The notes under the pieces: generated by a model
Database searches by the model: none
What the model was told of the DNA's origin: nothing
What the model saw: only the letters and a program-made list of their open reading frames with translations
Position numbers and translations under genes: made by a program
NCBI GenBank assembly: GCA_002336845.1
Contig: DDEX01000006.1
Coordinates: 1 to 48,034 of the forward strand
DNA: 48,034 nt
Source of the DNA: Rhodobacteraceae bacterium UBA1943
GTDB lineage: Bacteria; Pseudomonadota; Alphaproteobacteria; Rhodobacterales; Rhodobacteraceae
Direction of reading: 5' to 3'
In this document: positions 19,629-27,178 of the stretch, piece by piece
Numbering within the stretch: position 1 is the stretch's first letter
Layout of the letters: each line of letters starts with the position of its first letter

Positions 19629-20393
19629 ATGCTTGAGAATGTGTTTCCATGCGCCTTCCGCGCCCGGAATTTCCTGTGCCTGCCGGTTGTGGCCGCTCTG
19701 ACGGCCTGTGGCCCGGCGCCTGTGGCGCAGGGGATCAACGACCCTTACGAGCCCACGAACCGCAATATCCATCAAGTGAACGTCGCGGTTGACCGTAATG
19801 TGGTGCGGCCCCTGTCGCGCCTGTTTGGTGACGGTGAAGGCTTCATGCTGCGCCGCGCCAAGAATTTTGCGGGCAATCTGTCGGTTCCGGGCACAGTTGT
19901 GAACAACCTGCTGCAATTGCGCATCGGCAATGCGGCACAGAACACGCTGCGATTCGCGGTGAACTCGACTTTTGGTCTGGGCGGCCTGTTCGATCCGGCC
20001 GGCACGCTGGGCGTGGCACCGAAGCCGACCGATTTCGGCGAAACGCTGCATGTCTGGGGGGTTGGCGAGGGGCCGTATGTGGAACTGCCGCTGGTGGGCC
20101 CGTCAAACGCGCGCGATGCGGTGGGGACGGCGGTTGATCTGGTGATCAATCCCACCAATCTGCTACCGGAACCAGAGGTCTATTTCGGGGTGGCGGCAAA
20201 GATCTATTCACGGCTGGGTGATCGGGCGCGCTATTCCGGTACGGTCGATTCCATTCTATATGATAGCGCGGACAGCTATGCCCAGGCGCGGCTTTTGTAC
20301 CTGCAAAACCGCAGGTTCGAGTTGAGCAAGGGCAAGCCTGCCGATGCTGCATCCGGTTTCGTCGATCCTTACGAGGACCCCTATGGACAATGA
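19629..20393 (+). CDS. mlaA: MlaA/VacJ outer-membrane lipoprotein
   Basis: The 254-residue lipoprotein takes misplaced phospholipids from the outer leaflet of the outer membrane. A lipobox (LTAC, Cys27) ends the signal sequence. The family blocks NDPYEPTNRNIHQ near the start, and FAVNSTFGLGGLFDPA with DFGETLHVWGVGEGPYVELPL, are clear. I chose the ATG at 19629 because AGGA lies six bases upstream. It overlaps mlaC by 11 bp. The MlaFED inner-membrane transporter is not here. Confidence 0.93.
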   Translation: MLENVFPCAFRARNFLCLPVVAALTACGPAPVAQGINDPYEPTNRNIHQVNVAVDRNVVRPLSRLFGDGEGFMLRRAKNFAGNLSVPGTVVNNLLQLRIGNAAQNTLRFAVNSTFGLGGLFDPAGTLGVAPKPTDFGETLHVWGVGEGPYVELPLVGPSNARDAVGTAVDLVINPTNLLPEPEVYFGVAAKIYSRLGDRARYSGTVDSILYDSADSYAQARLLYLQNRRFELSKGKPADAASGFVDPYEDPYGQ

Positions 20394-20997
20394 TTTCACG
20401 CATCTGTCGCGCCGCCGTTTCGCGGCCGGTTTCGCCTTGGGGTCCATCGCGCTGGCGCTGCCCCTGCCCCTGCGCGCGCTGACGGTGGACGAAGCCCGCG
20501 GGCTGGTGGACCGGGTAGTTGGCGATATCAACAAGGTGATCAACTCGGGCAAGTCCGAAACCGCGATGTATGGCGATTTCGAGCGGATTTTTGCAAAATA
20601 CGCCGACGTGCCGGTGATCGCGCGGTCTGCTTTGGGCGTGGCGGCACGGTCTGCATCGGGCGGGCAGATGTCGGCCTTTACCAAGGCTTATCAGGGGTAT
20701 CTGTCGCGCAAATATGGTAAACGCTTCCGTGAGTTTATCGGCGGCAAGATTGAGGTGACCGGCGCCCAACCGATCAAAAGCTATTACGAGGTGATCTCGG
20801 TCGCCACCCTGCAAGGCGAGGCACCGTTCGAGGTGCGCTGGCAGGTGTCGGACAAGTCCGGCAAGAACCTGTTTTTCAACATCATCATCGAAGGCGTGAA
20901 CATGCTGGCCAGCGAACGTGCCGAGGTGGGCGCGATGCTGGACAAGCGCAAGGGCGACATCGACGCGATGATCGCGGATCTGCAAACGGCAACCTGA
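20383..20997 (+). CDS. mlaC: MlaC/Ttg2D periplasmic phospholipid shuttle protein
   Basis: The 204-residue protein would carry phospholipid across the periplasm between MlaA and the inner-membrane Mla complex. A Tat-like signal (SRRRFAAGF near residue 8) is followed by a hydrophobic stretch, and the mature part fits the MlaC fold (YGDFERIFAKYADVPVIARSA, then YKRFREFIGG-type segments). The start at 20383 has GAGGA upstream and lies inside the end of mlaA, so the two are coupled. Confidence 0.9.
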   Translation: MDNDFTHLSRRRFAAGFALGSIALALPLPLRALTVDEARGLVDRVVGDINKVINSGKSETAMYGDFERIFAKYADVPVIARSALGVAARSASGGQMSAFTKAYQGYLSRKYGKRFREFIGGKIEVTGAQPIKSYYEVISVATLQGEAPFEVRWQVSDKSGKNLFFNIIIEGVNMLASERAEVGAMLDKRKGDIDAMIADLQTAT

Positions 20998-21114
20998 TCA
21001 GGGCGAGATGCCAGAGCGTTGACAGGGCTGCATGGCGGCCCTGACCTGCGGGCATTTGTCAGGCCTGCCTGCGCCTGTTATCGCAAACATAAAACCCTGA
21101 TCCGAGATACAGCT

Positions 21115-22314
21115 ATGACCCGCCAGCCAAGCCTGCGGCTTGCCATCCTTTCCCTTGCGTTGGGGGCTTTTGCCATTGGCACATCGGAATTCGCGGCGAT
21201 GGGGCTGTTGCCCTGGTATGCGTCCGATCTGGGCGTAACAGACCCCCAGGCGGGCCATGTGATCAGCGCCTATGCGCTGGGCGTGGTCGTGGGCGCCCCG
21301 ATCACCTCGGTTCTGGGTGCACGCTTGCCGCGGCGGCGCTATCTGGCTGCGCTGATCGGGCTTTACGGTGTCATCAACCTGTTGTCGGCCATGCTGCCGG
21401 GTTACGGCACGTTGGTCACGATGCGGTTCCTGGCTGGTCTGCCGCATGGCGGTTTTCTGGGCGTCGCCATGCTGTTTGCCGCCGATGCCCTGCCGCACGA
21501 GCAGCGCGCCAAGGGCGTGACCCAGGTAATGCTGGGGCTGACGGTTGCGAACATTATCGGCGTGCCGGTGGCGGGCTGGCTGGGGCAAACACTCGGCTGG
21601 CGCTGGGGCTTTGCTGTGCCGGGCGTGCTGGCGATTGCAGCGGGGGCGATGATTCTGAACTGTGCGCCGCGCGTGGGGGCCGACCCCAATGCCCGCCCGC
21701 TTGAAGAGCTGAAGGCGTTGCGCAATCCGTCGGTCATTCTGACCCTGCTGATCGGCGCCATCGGGTTTGGCGGGCTGTTTGCGGTCTATTCCTATCTGTC
21801 GGCGGCGATGCTGGCGACCAGCCAGCCGCCGGTCTGGGCGGTGCCTGCTACCCTGTCAGCCTTTGGTATCGGGGCCACGCTGGGCAGCATTGGCGCGGCA
21901 CGGCTGACGATCCGGCTGGGTATCTTTCGGGCCGGGCTGGTGCTGATCCTGTTCATGGCGGCGACGCAGGGCTTTGCCGCGCTGGCGGTGGGAAGCTGGC
22001 CGCTGATGCTGCTCTCGGCGCTGGTGCTGGGTCTGGGGTCGGGCATGGTGGTGCCGTTGCAGACCCGGCTGATGGATGTCGCCGGTAAGGCGCAATCGAT
22101 GGCTTCTGCGATGAACCACGCCGCCTTCAATGCGGCCAATGCGTTGGGGCCATGGCTGGCCGGGCTGGCGCTGGCGGCGGGCTGGGGCTGGCGCGCCCCG
22201 GGTCTGGTGGGTATCGGGCTGTCGGTCGCGGGGCTGGTGGCCCTGGGCATCGCATGGGCGCATCAGCGCCGCACCGATGTGACGGGTCCTGCCAAGGCCT
22301 GCCCTGCCGAATAG
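21115..22314 (+). CDS. MFS drug/sugar efflux transporter (DHA1 family, AraJ/YdhP type)
   Basis: The 399-residue protein has twelve predicted membrane helices. The first helix block GAFAIGTSEFAAMGLLP is the hallmark of the AraJ/YdhP/CmlA-like group, and the loop GARLPRRRYL after helix two is the MFS motif A region. Substrates of this group vary (arabinose, chloramphenicol, other drugs), and none can be assigned. The ATG at 21115 starts directly at helix one; the upstream open frame adds a Cys-rich stretch with no match. It ends 6 bp from the convergent ybaK-like gene. Confidence 0.88.
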   Translation: MTRQPSLRLAILSLALGAFAIGTSEFAAMGLLPWYASDLGVTDPQAGHVISAYALGVVVGAPITSVLGARLPRRRYLAALIGLYGVINLLSAMLPGYGTLVTMRFLAGLPHGGFLGVAMLFAADALPHEQRAKGVTQVMLGLTVANIIGVPVAGWLGQTLGWRWGFAVPGVLAIAAGAMILNCAPRVGADPNARPLEELKALRNPSVILTLLIGAIGFGGLFAVYSYLSAAMLATSQPPVWAVPATLSAFGIGATLGSIGAARLTIRLGIFRAGLVLILFMAATQGFAALAVGSWPLMLLSALVLGLGSGMVVPLQTRLMDVAGKAQSMASAMNHAAFNAANALGPWLAGLALAAGWGWRAPGLVGIGLSVAGLVALGIAWAHQRRTDVTGPAKACPAE

Positions 22315-22320
22315 CCGATC

Positions 22321-22791
22321 TTAGGCCAACAGCGCCGCCGCCTTGCCTCCGGTGGCGCGCAGGGCGTCGGCAGGGGCAATGCCCAACAACAGCCCCCGCG
22401 TCCCGGCATTGATCCAGACCCTTGGCGCCGTGCAGGCCGCCGCCTCAATCGCGGTTGGAACCTGGCGTTTCTGTCCGAAGGGAGAGATACCGCCCACATG
22501 ATAGCCTGTCAGCTTTTCGGCCTTGGCCGGGGGCATCATCGCTGCGGCCTTGCCGCCAAAGGCCGCAGCGACCCTTTTCATCGAAAGCTGGCCATTGGAA
22601 GGGATCACGCAGCAGGCGGGCTTGCCGTCAACTTCGACCATCAGGCATTTCAGCGTTACGGCCGGGTCAAGCCCCAGTGCCTCGGCGGCCGCCATGCCGA
22701 TCCGGTCCGCATTGGCATCATAGGAATAGGGGTGGAGCGTAACCTCCACCCCCAGCTTTTCCAACGCCTTCAGTCCAGGCGTTGCGGCCAT
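22321..22791 (-). CDS. ybaK: YbaK-type Cys-tRNA(Pro) deacylase
   Basis: The 156-residue protein should hydrolyse Cys-tRNA(Pro) made by mistake by prolyl-tRNA synthetase. It is a single editing domain with the family blocks TLKCLMVEVDGKP and GYHVGGISPFGQKR, and a conserved lysine (Lys49, in TLKCL). It follows the alcohol dehydrogenase gene with a 1-bp gap, so the two are probably cotranscribed. Confidence 0.88.
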   Translation of the reverse strand: MAATPGLKALEKLGVEVTLHPYSYDANADRIGMAAAEALGLDPAVTLKCLMVEVDGKPACCVIPSNGQLSMKRVAAAFGGKAAAMMPPAKAEKLTGYHVGGISPFGQKRQVPTAIEAAACTAPRVWINAGTRGLLLGIAPADALRATGGKAAALLA

Positions 22792-22792
22792 A

Positions 22793-23923
22793 TCAGTAAA
22801 CCACCACCGCCCGGATGCTTTTACCGGCGTGCATCAGGTCGAACCCTTCGTTGATGCGTTCCAGCGGCAGGACATGGGTGATCATGCTGTCGATCTCGAT
22901 CTTGCCGTCCATGTACCAATCGACAATCTGCGGTACATCGGTGCGGCCGCGCGCGCCGCCGAATGCGGTGCCTTTCCAGACCCGGCCAGTGACGAGTTGG
23001 AAAGGCCGCGTCTCGATCACCGCGCCTGCCGGTGCCACGCCGATGATGATCGACTGGCCCCAGCCGCGGTGGGTGCATTCCAGCGCATCGCGCATCACCT
23101 TGACGTTGCCAGTGCAGTCGAACGAGTAATCGGCCCCGCCGATCTTGTCGAAGGGCGTCTTGGTCATGTCCACGATATGCTGGACGACCGAGCCTTCGAT
23201 CTTCTTCGGATTGACGAAATGGGTCATGCCGAACTTGCGGCCCCACTCTTCCTTGTCGTCGTTCAGATCGACGCCGATGATCATGTCGGCCCCGGCCATT
23301 TTCAGGCCCTGAATCACGTTCAGGCCGATGCCGCCCAGACCGAATACCACGGCCTTCGCACCGATCTCGACCTTGGCGGTGTTCAGAACCGCGCCGATGC
23401 CGGTGGTAACCCCGCAGCCGATATAGCAGATCTTGTCGAAGGGCGCGTCCTCACGCACCTTGGCCAGCGCGATTTCCGGCACAACAGTGTGGTTCGCGAA
23501 GGTGGAGCAGCCCATATAATGGTGGATCGGCGTGCCATCCAGCATGGAAAACCGGGTGGTGCCATCGGGCATCAGCCCTTGGCCTTGGGTCGCCCGGATC
23601 GCGGTGCAAAGGTTCGTCTTGCGCGACAGGCACGACGGGCATTCGCGGCATTCCGGCGTATAAAGCGGAATGACATGATCACCCGGCTTCAGCGATTTCA
23701 CACCGGGGCCGACAGCGATGACCACGCCCGCGCCCTCATGGCCCAGAATGGCCGGAAACAGCCCTTCGGGATCGGCGCCCGACAGGGTGAATTCATCGGT
23801 ATGGCAGATACCGGTGGCCTTGATCTCCACCAGAACCTCGCCCTCTTTCGGGTCGGCCAGGTTCACTTCCATGACTTCCAGTGGCTTGCCGGGGGCAAGG
23901 GCGACGGCGGCACGGGTACGCAT
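22793..23923 (-). CDS. frmA: S-(hydroxymethyl)glutathione dehydrogenase / class III alcohol dehydrogenase
   Basis: The 376-residue zinc enzyme oxidises S-hydroxymethylglutathione, formed from formaldehyde and glutathione, with NAD; class III enzymes also reduce S-nitrosoglutathione. Catalytic zinc ligands are Cys40 and His62 with Glu63 (GHEGAG), plus a cysteine in CYIGCG. The four structural-zinc cysteines are at 92, 95, 98 and 106. The NAD motif GLGGIG follows. GGAGGAATTCC precedes the ATG, an unusually strong ribosome-binding site. Two cytochromes c' lie upstream on the same strand but are separated by a plus-strand gene. Confidence 0.95.
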   Translation of the reverse strand: MRTRAAVALAPGKPLEVMEVNLADPKEGEVLVEIKATGICHTDEFTLSGADPEGLFPAILGHEGAGVVIAVGPGVKSLKPGDHVIPLYTPECRECPSCLSRKTNLCTAIRATQGQGLMPDGTTRFSMLDGTPIHHYMGCSTFANHTVVPEIALAKVREDAPFDKICYIGCGVTTGIGAVLNTAKVEIGAKAVVFGLGGIGLNVIQGLKMAGADMIIGVDLNDDKEEWGRKFGMTHFVNPKKIEGSVVQHIVDMTKTPFDKIGGADYSFDCTGNVKVMRDALECTHRGWGQSIIIGVAPAGAVIETRPFQLVTGRVWKGTAFGGARGRTDVPQIVDWYMDGKIEIDSMITHVLPLERINEGFDLMHAGKSIRAVVVY

Positions 23924-23999
23924 ATGGAATTCCTCCCTGTATTTCGCGCGTGAGGCTGTGCGAAACTGGCCGAAAGATCAACGCGGGAAATGACCTGAC

Positions 24000-24269
24000 A
24001 TGCGCAGATTTACCGTTTTTCTGTTGCTTTCCGTGCTGGCAGCCTGTGTTGCAGAAACCCCGCAAGCCCCGCCTTGGCAAGACAGTTGCGGGGCGATTGC
24101 GCTGCAGGGTCTGGTTGGTCAGCCAGAGACGACCCTGCATGGAATGCGGTTCTCGCAGGCCGTAAGGGTGATCAAGCCGGGCATGGCGGTGACGCAAGAT
24201 TACGCGCCCGGCCGGCTGAACGTCCATATCGAGGACACGGGGCTGATCGGCCGGCTCGTCTGCGGTTGA
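24000..24269 (+). CDS. Peptidase inhibitor I78-family lipoprotein
   Basis: The 89-residue protein has a lipobox (LAAC, Cys16) and the small I78 domain: DSCGA near the mature start, LVGQPE, then VKPG-type VIKPGMAVTQDY and a closing RLNVHIED. This family includes an Aspergillus elastase inhibitor, and bacterial members are usually predicted periplasmic lipoproteins. It is divergent from frmA and convergent with a cytochrome c' gene, with 15 bp between stops. Confidence 0.8.
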   Translation: MRRFTVFLLLSVLAACVAETPQAPPWQDSCGAIALQGLVGQPETTLHGMRFSQAVRVIKPGMAVTQDYAPGRLNVHIEDTGLIGRLVCG

Positions 24270-24284
24270 TCATGGCCGGCAGCG

Positions 24285-24713
24285 TCACATGCGATAGTCG
24301 CTGTGGCAATTCTTGCAAGTGGCCTGAACCGCAGCGATGCCTGTGGCAATGGTCTCGGCAGAGGTGGTGTCAAGCGCGGCTGCCGCCGTGCCAACAGCCT
24401 GTGATCTTGCCAGAAAGTCGTCCCAGTTGGACCAGATCGTCCCCTTGGCCTTGGAGCTGGCATCGACCGCCAATGGTCCGAAGGCTTGCGCGATATGGCC
24501 GGGCGCATCCAGCAATGACTGGCGCGCGGAGGTTGCGGCCGTGGCATCGAACGGCAGGCTGCCATCGGCCATCTTGCCCAGGGTCTTCGCAGCCGAGCCG
24601 AAGCTGTCCATAAGATCCTTGCGCACCTTTATGGGAGACGCATCGGCCCCGGCAAGAAACACTGCGGCAAGGGCAGCAACCGACAGGGCGGCAAGGCGGA
24701 TGGATAGGGTCAT
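24285..24713 (-). CDS. Cytochrome c', copy 1
   Basis: The 142-residue protein has a signal peptide (cleavage near 25, after ADA) and a four-helix-bundle sequence with the heme site CKNCH at 133-137 close to the C-terminus, as in cytochromes c'. These bind nitric oxide on a five-coordinate heme and protect against it. The C-terminal block (WSNWDDF, ALDTTSAE, then HSDYRM) is nearly shared with the next gene, so the two arose by duplication. Confidence 0.9.
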   Translation of the reverse strand: MTLSIRLAALSVAALAAVFLAGADASPIKVRKDLMDSFGSAAKTLGKMADGSLPFDATAATSARQSLLDAPGHIAQAFGPLAVDASSKAKGTIWSNWDDFLARSQAVGTAAAALDTTSAETIATGIAAVQATCKNCHSDYRM

Positions 24714-24829
24714 GGTGGCCGGATCTGGAGGCGGATTCGCGCGGACTATGCGCGCCTAACCTGCCGCCGCCCATAAGAAAACGCGCCCCGAAGGACCCGT
24801 TCACGCAGGTGTCAACACATGTGCCCTGG

Positions 24830-25264
24830 TTACATGCGGTATTCGGTGTGGCATGCCTTGCAGGCGCCCCCGATGCCCGGCATTCCCGCACCGATCGACT
24901 CGGCCGAGGTGGTATCCAGTCCGGTGGCAGCCGCTTCCAGCGCCTTTGCGTCTTTCATGAAATCATCCCAGTTCGACCAGACCTCCGGCTTTGCTTCGCT
25001 GCCGGGATCGGTGGGGTTCTTTTCGAACTTGGCCGCGATCTGGCCTGCATGATCGATGAGGGTGGCTTTGGCCGTCGCCGCGGCGGCGGCATCGAAAGCG
25101 GTCTTGCCGCTGGCCATATCGCCCATGGCCTTGGCCGCGCCACCCATCTCTTTCATCAGGGTCTGCCGGGCGATCACATCGGGGTCGGTGGCTTCGACCT
25201 CGGCATAGGCAATGCTGCCGGCAAGAGCAAAACCGGCGATCAGAATGGTACGAAGATGGGTCAA
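24830..25264 (-). CDS. Cytochrome c', copy 2
   Basis: The 144-residue paralogue has a signal peptide ending near residue 21 (SIAYA), then a mature four-helix sequence with the conserved RQTLMKEMGGAAKAM start and heme site CKACH at 135-139. It matches the family better than copy 1 in the N-terminal helix, where the conserved arginine and methionine lie near the distal heme face. It lies 116 bp upstream of copy 1 on the same strand; whether they share a transcript is uncertain. Confidence 0.92.
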   Translation of the reverse strand: MTHLRTILIAGFALAGSIAYAEVEATDPDVIARQTLMKEMGGAAKAMGDMASGKTAFDAAAAATAKATLIDHAGQIAAKFEKNPTDPGSEAKPEVWSNWDDFMKDAKALEAAATGLDTTSAESIGAGMPGIGGACKACHTEYRM

Positions 25265-25397
25265 ATCGGCCTCCCGTATAAGGCATGTTTCAGGTCGTCA
25301 GGCCAGATTGACGCAGGTGATGTAAAGTTTATCCCACAAAAATGACGGTTCACGAGGAATTCAACCCTGCGGCGCGCAGGCGCACAGTGAAGGTGCG

Positions 25398-26675
25398 TCA
25401 ATGCGCAGGGTCGGCCTTCCGCAGTGCCTCCAGCAGCGGCAGGCAGGGGTAGCCGTCGGGCAGTTGCTGGCGGTTGGCCTGAAAAGACCGGATCGCGGCA
25501 ATGGTGCGTGGCCCCATCTTGGCATCGACCCCGCCGGTATCATGGCCTAGCGCCGTCAGACGCTCTTGCACCTCGCGCCGTTCGAAATAGGTCAGGGCGC
25601 GCAGATCGCGCGGCCATGTGCCTTTGAACGGATCGCCGCCGCGCAGCCGGTCGGCCAGGTGGCCCACGGCGAAAACATAGGCATCGGCCATGTTATAGGT
25701 CTCGATCGCGGCGAAATTGTCGAAGATCAGAAAGGCGGGGCCGCGCGCCCCGGCGGGGGCGATCAGCGCGGCCCAGCCATCTTGCGGCAAGGTCCCATTG
25801 GCCGCCGTGACACCAAGCCCGGCCCATTGCGCCACGGGGCGCTGGGTCCGGCTGCCGACCTGCATCCAGTCGAACTCCTGCGGCAGCGTCACCTCAACCG
25901 CCCAGGGCGCGTCCTTTTTCCAGCCCGCCTTGGCCAGATAGGCGGCAGTCGAGGCAAGGGCATCCGCTGGGCTTTTGCCCCAGATGTTGCGGTGGCCGTC
26001 GCCGTCGAAATCCACCGCAAGGCGCTGAAAGCTGGAGGGCATGAATTGCGTATGCCCCATCGCCCCGGCCCAACTGCCCCGCATTTCGGTCGCCGAAATA
26101 TCGCCGGTCTGGATGATTTTCAGCGCCTCGATCAGCTCACCTTCAAAAAACGCCGCGCGTCGCCCGTCATAGGCCAATGTCGCCAGAGCAGACAGCGTAG
26201 GAATGTCGCCCCTGACCGCGCCATAGCTGCTTTCCAGCCCCCAGATCGCCACCACGACCTGTCGATCTACGCCATAGGTGGCCTCGATTCGGTCCAGAAC
26301 CGCCGCCTGTTCCTTCAGCGCCTTTTGCCCCAGCGCGATGCGGTCGTCAGAGACGGCCTTGTCCAGATAGTCCCAGATCGTTTTGGTGAATTCGTCTTGC
26401 CGCTGATCCTTTTCGACCACCTGCGGCAGGAAATGCACCCCGGCCATCGCCCCGTCGAAGGTGGCGGTGGACACCCCCGCCGCCAGCGCGCGTGGGCGAA
26501 AATCGGTGATCCAGCCTTGCAGGCCCGCTTCGGTTCCGTCGATCACGACCTCGATCCTTCTGGTGTCTTCCTGAGCGGTAGCCGTCAGAGGAAGTCCGGC
26601 CAGAACCAAGGCGACAAGGCCCGGAATGATCCGGGCCCGCCGCGTTTCAACCGACCTTGCGCAAATTGGGTTCAT
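25398..26675 (-). CDS. Lytic murein transglycosylase (MltB-like) with C-terminal peptidoglycan-binding domain
   Basis: The 425-residue periplasmic enzyme cleaves glycan strands of peptidoglycan to form anhydro ends. A signal peptide (about 15-35, ending TATA) leads to the SLT_2 domain with the catalytic glutamate Glu148 in GLESSYG and the block GAMGHTQFMPSSF. A PG_binding_1 domain occupies roughly 365-420. There is no lipobox cysteine, so it is soluble and not a lipoprotein like E. coli MltB. Its start overlaps the end of the upstream small membrane protein gene by 29 bp. Confidence 0.9.
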   Translation of the reverse strand: MNPICARSVETRRARIIPGLVALVLAGLPLTATAQEDTRRIEVVIDGTEAGLQGWITDFRPRALAAGVSTATFDGAMAGVHFLPQVVEKDQRQDEFTKTIWDYLDKAVSDDRIALGQKALKEQAAVLDRIEATYGVDRQVVVAIWGLESSYGAVRGDIPTLSALATLAYDGRRAAFFEGELIEALKIIQTGDISATEMRGSWAGAMGHTQFMPSSFQRLAVDFDGDGHRNIWGKSPADALASTAAYLAKAGWKKDAPWAVEVTLPQEFDWMQVGSRTQRPVAQWAGLGVTAANGTLPQDGWAALIAPAGARGPAFLIFDNFAAIETYNMADAYVFAVGHLADRLRGGDPFKGTWPRDLRALTYFERREVQERLTALGHDTGGVDAKMGPRTIAAIRSFQANRQQLPDGYPCLPLLEALRKADPAH

Positions 26676-26982
26676 TCGCCCTATGGTTCCGCAGTTCCTG
26701 CAAGATGGCGGCGTTTTGACGTTCCAGCCGGTGCAGGTGTTCCTTCATCTCTGAAATGGTCCGGTTTCCGGTATTCTGCAACAGGAAGACCATCAGGAAG
26801 GTGGCAATCGTGGTGCCGGTGTTGATCACCAGTTGCCAGGTGTCGGAATAGGCGAACAAAGGCCCGCTGACCGCCCACAGCAGGACGACGGCAAAGGCCA
26901 CGAGGAAGGCATAGGGGTTTCCCAGGGTGTCCGAAATCCATTCGGACAGCACCTCGAAACGGTTCTGGATAAAGGCTTTCAT
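26647..26982 (-). CDS. Small membrane protein of the low-affinity iron permease type
   Basis: The 111-residue protein has two predicted membrane helices (about 24-42 and 50-70) flanked by blocks like WISDTLGNPYAFLVAF and NTGTTIATFLMVFLLQNTGNR, which are characteristic of the low-affinity iron permease family. The C-terminus is a helical tail (ISEMKEHLHRLERQNAAI). Transport of iron has not been shown for most bacterial members. I start at 26982 with GGGGAG seven bases upstream; an ATG 105 bases earlier would add an uncharacteristic hydrophilic stretch. Confidence 0.8.
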   Translation of the reverse strand: MKAFIQNRFEVLSEWISDTLGNPYAFLVAFAVVLLWAVSGPLFAYSDTWQLVINTGTTIATFLMVFLLQNTGNRTISEMKEHLHRLERQNAAILQELRNHRANEPNLRKVG

Positions 26983-27178
26983 GTCTTGGCTCCCCGACCG
27001 TCCGTTTCCGGCGGCCCGAGAGCGAACCCTCAGGCGGTCAGAAACGGAACGGTCGTTCGACTGAGGGGTTGCATGGGTGTGATCCATCGTTGGAACGGCC
27101 CGCAGGCCATGGGGGTGGCCTACGCCGGCAATGGGCCGCCGTCAAGCCGCGCCCAAGCCTGTCGCGCAGGCGTGATGG

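Noticed and set aside
19467..20051. Upstream extension of the ABC exporter to 768 residues
   Set aside because: The extension is antisense to mlaA and its residues do not resemble the family.
27046..27070. GGAAC-N16-GGTT resembling an EcfG stress promoter on the plus strand
   Set aside because: No plus-strand gene follows, so it is probably chance.
27150..27175. Hairpin GCCTG-TCGCG-CAGGC after rnr
   Set aside because: The stem is only 5 bp and there is no T-tract, so I do not call a terminator.
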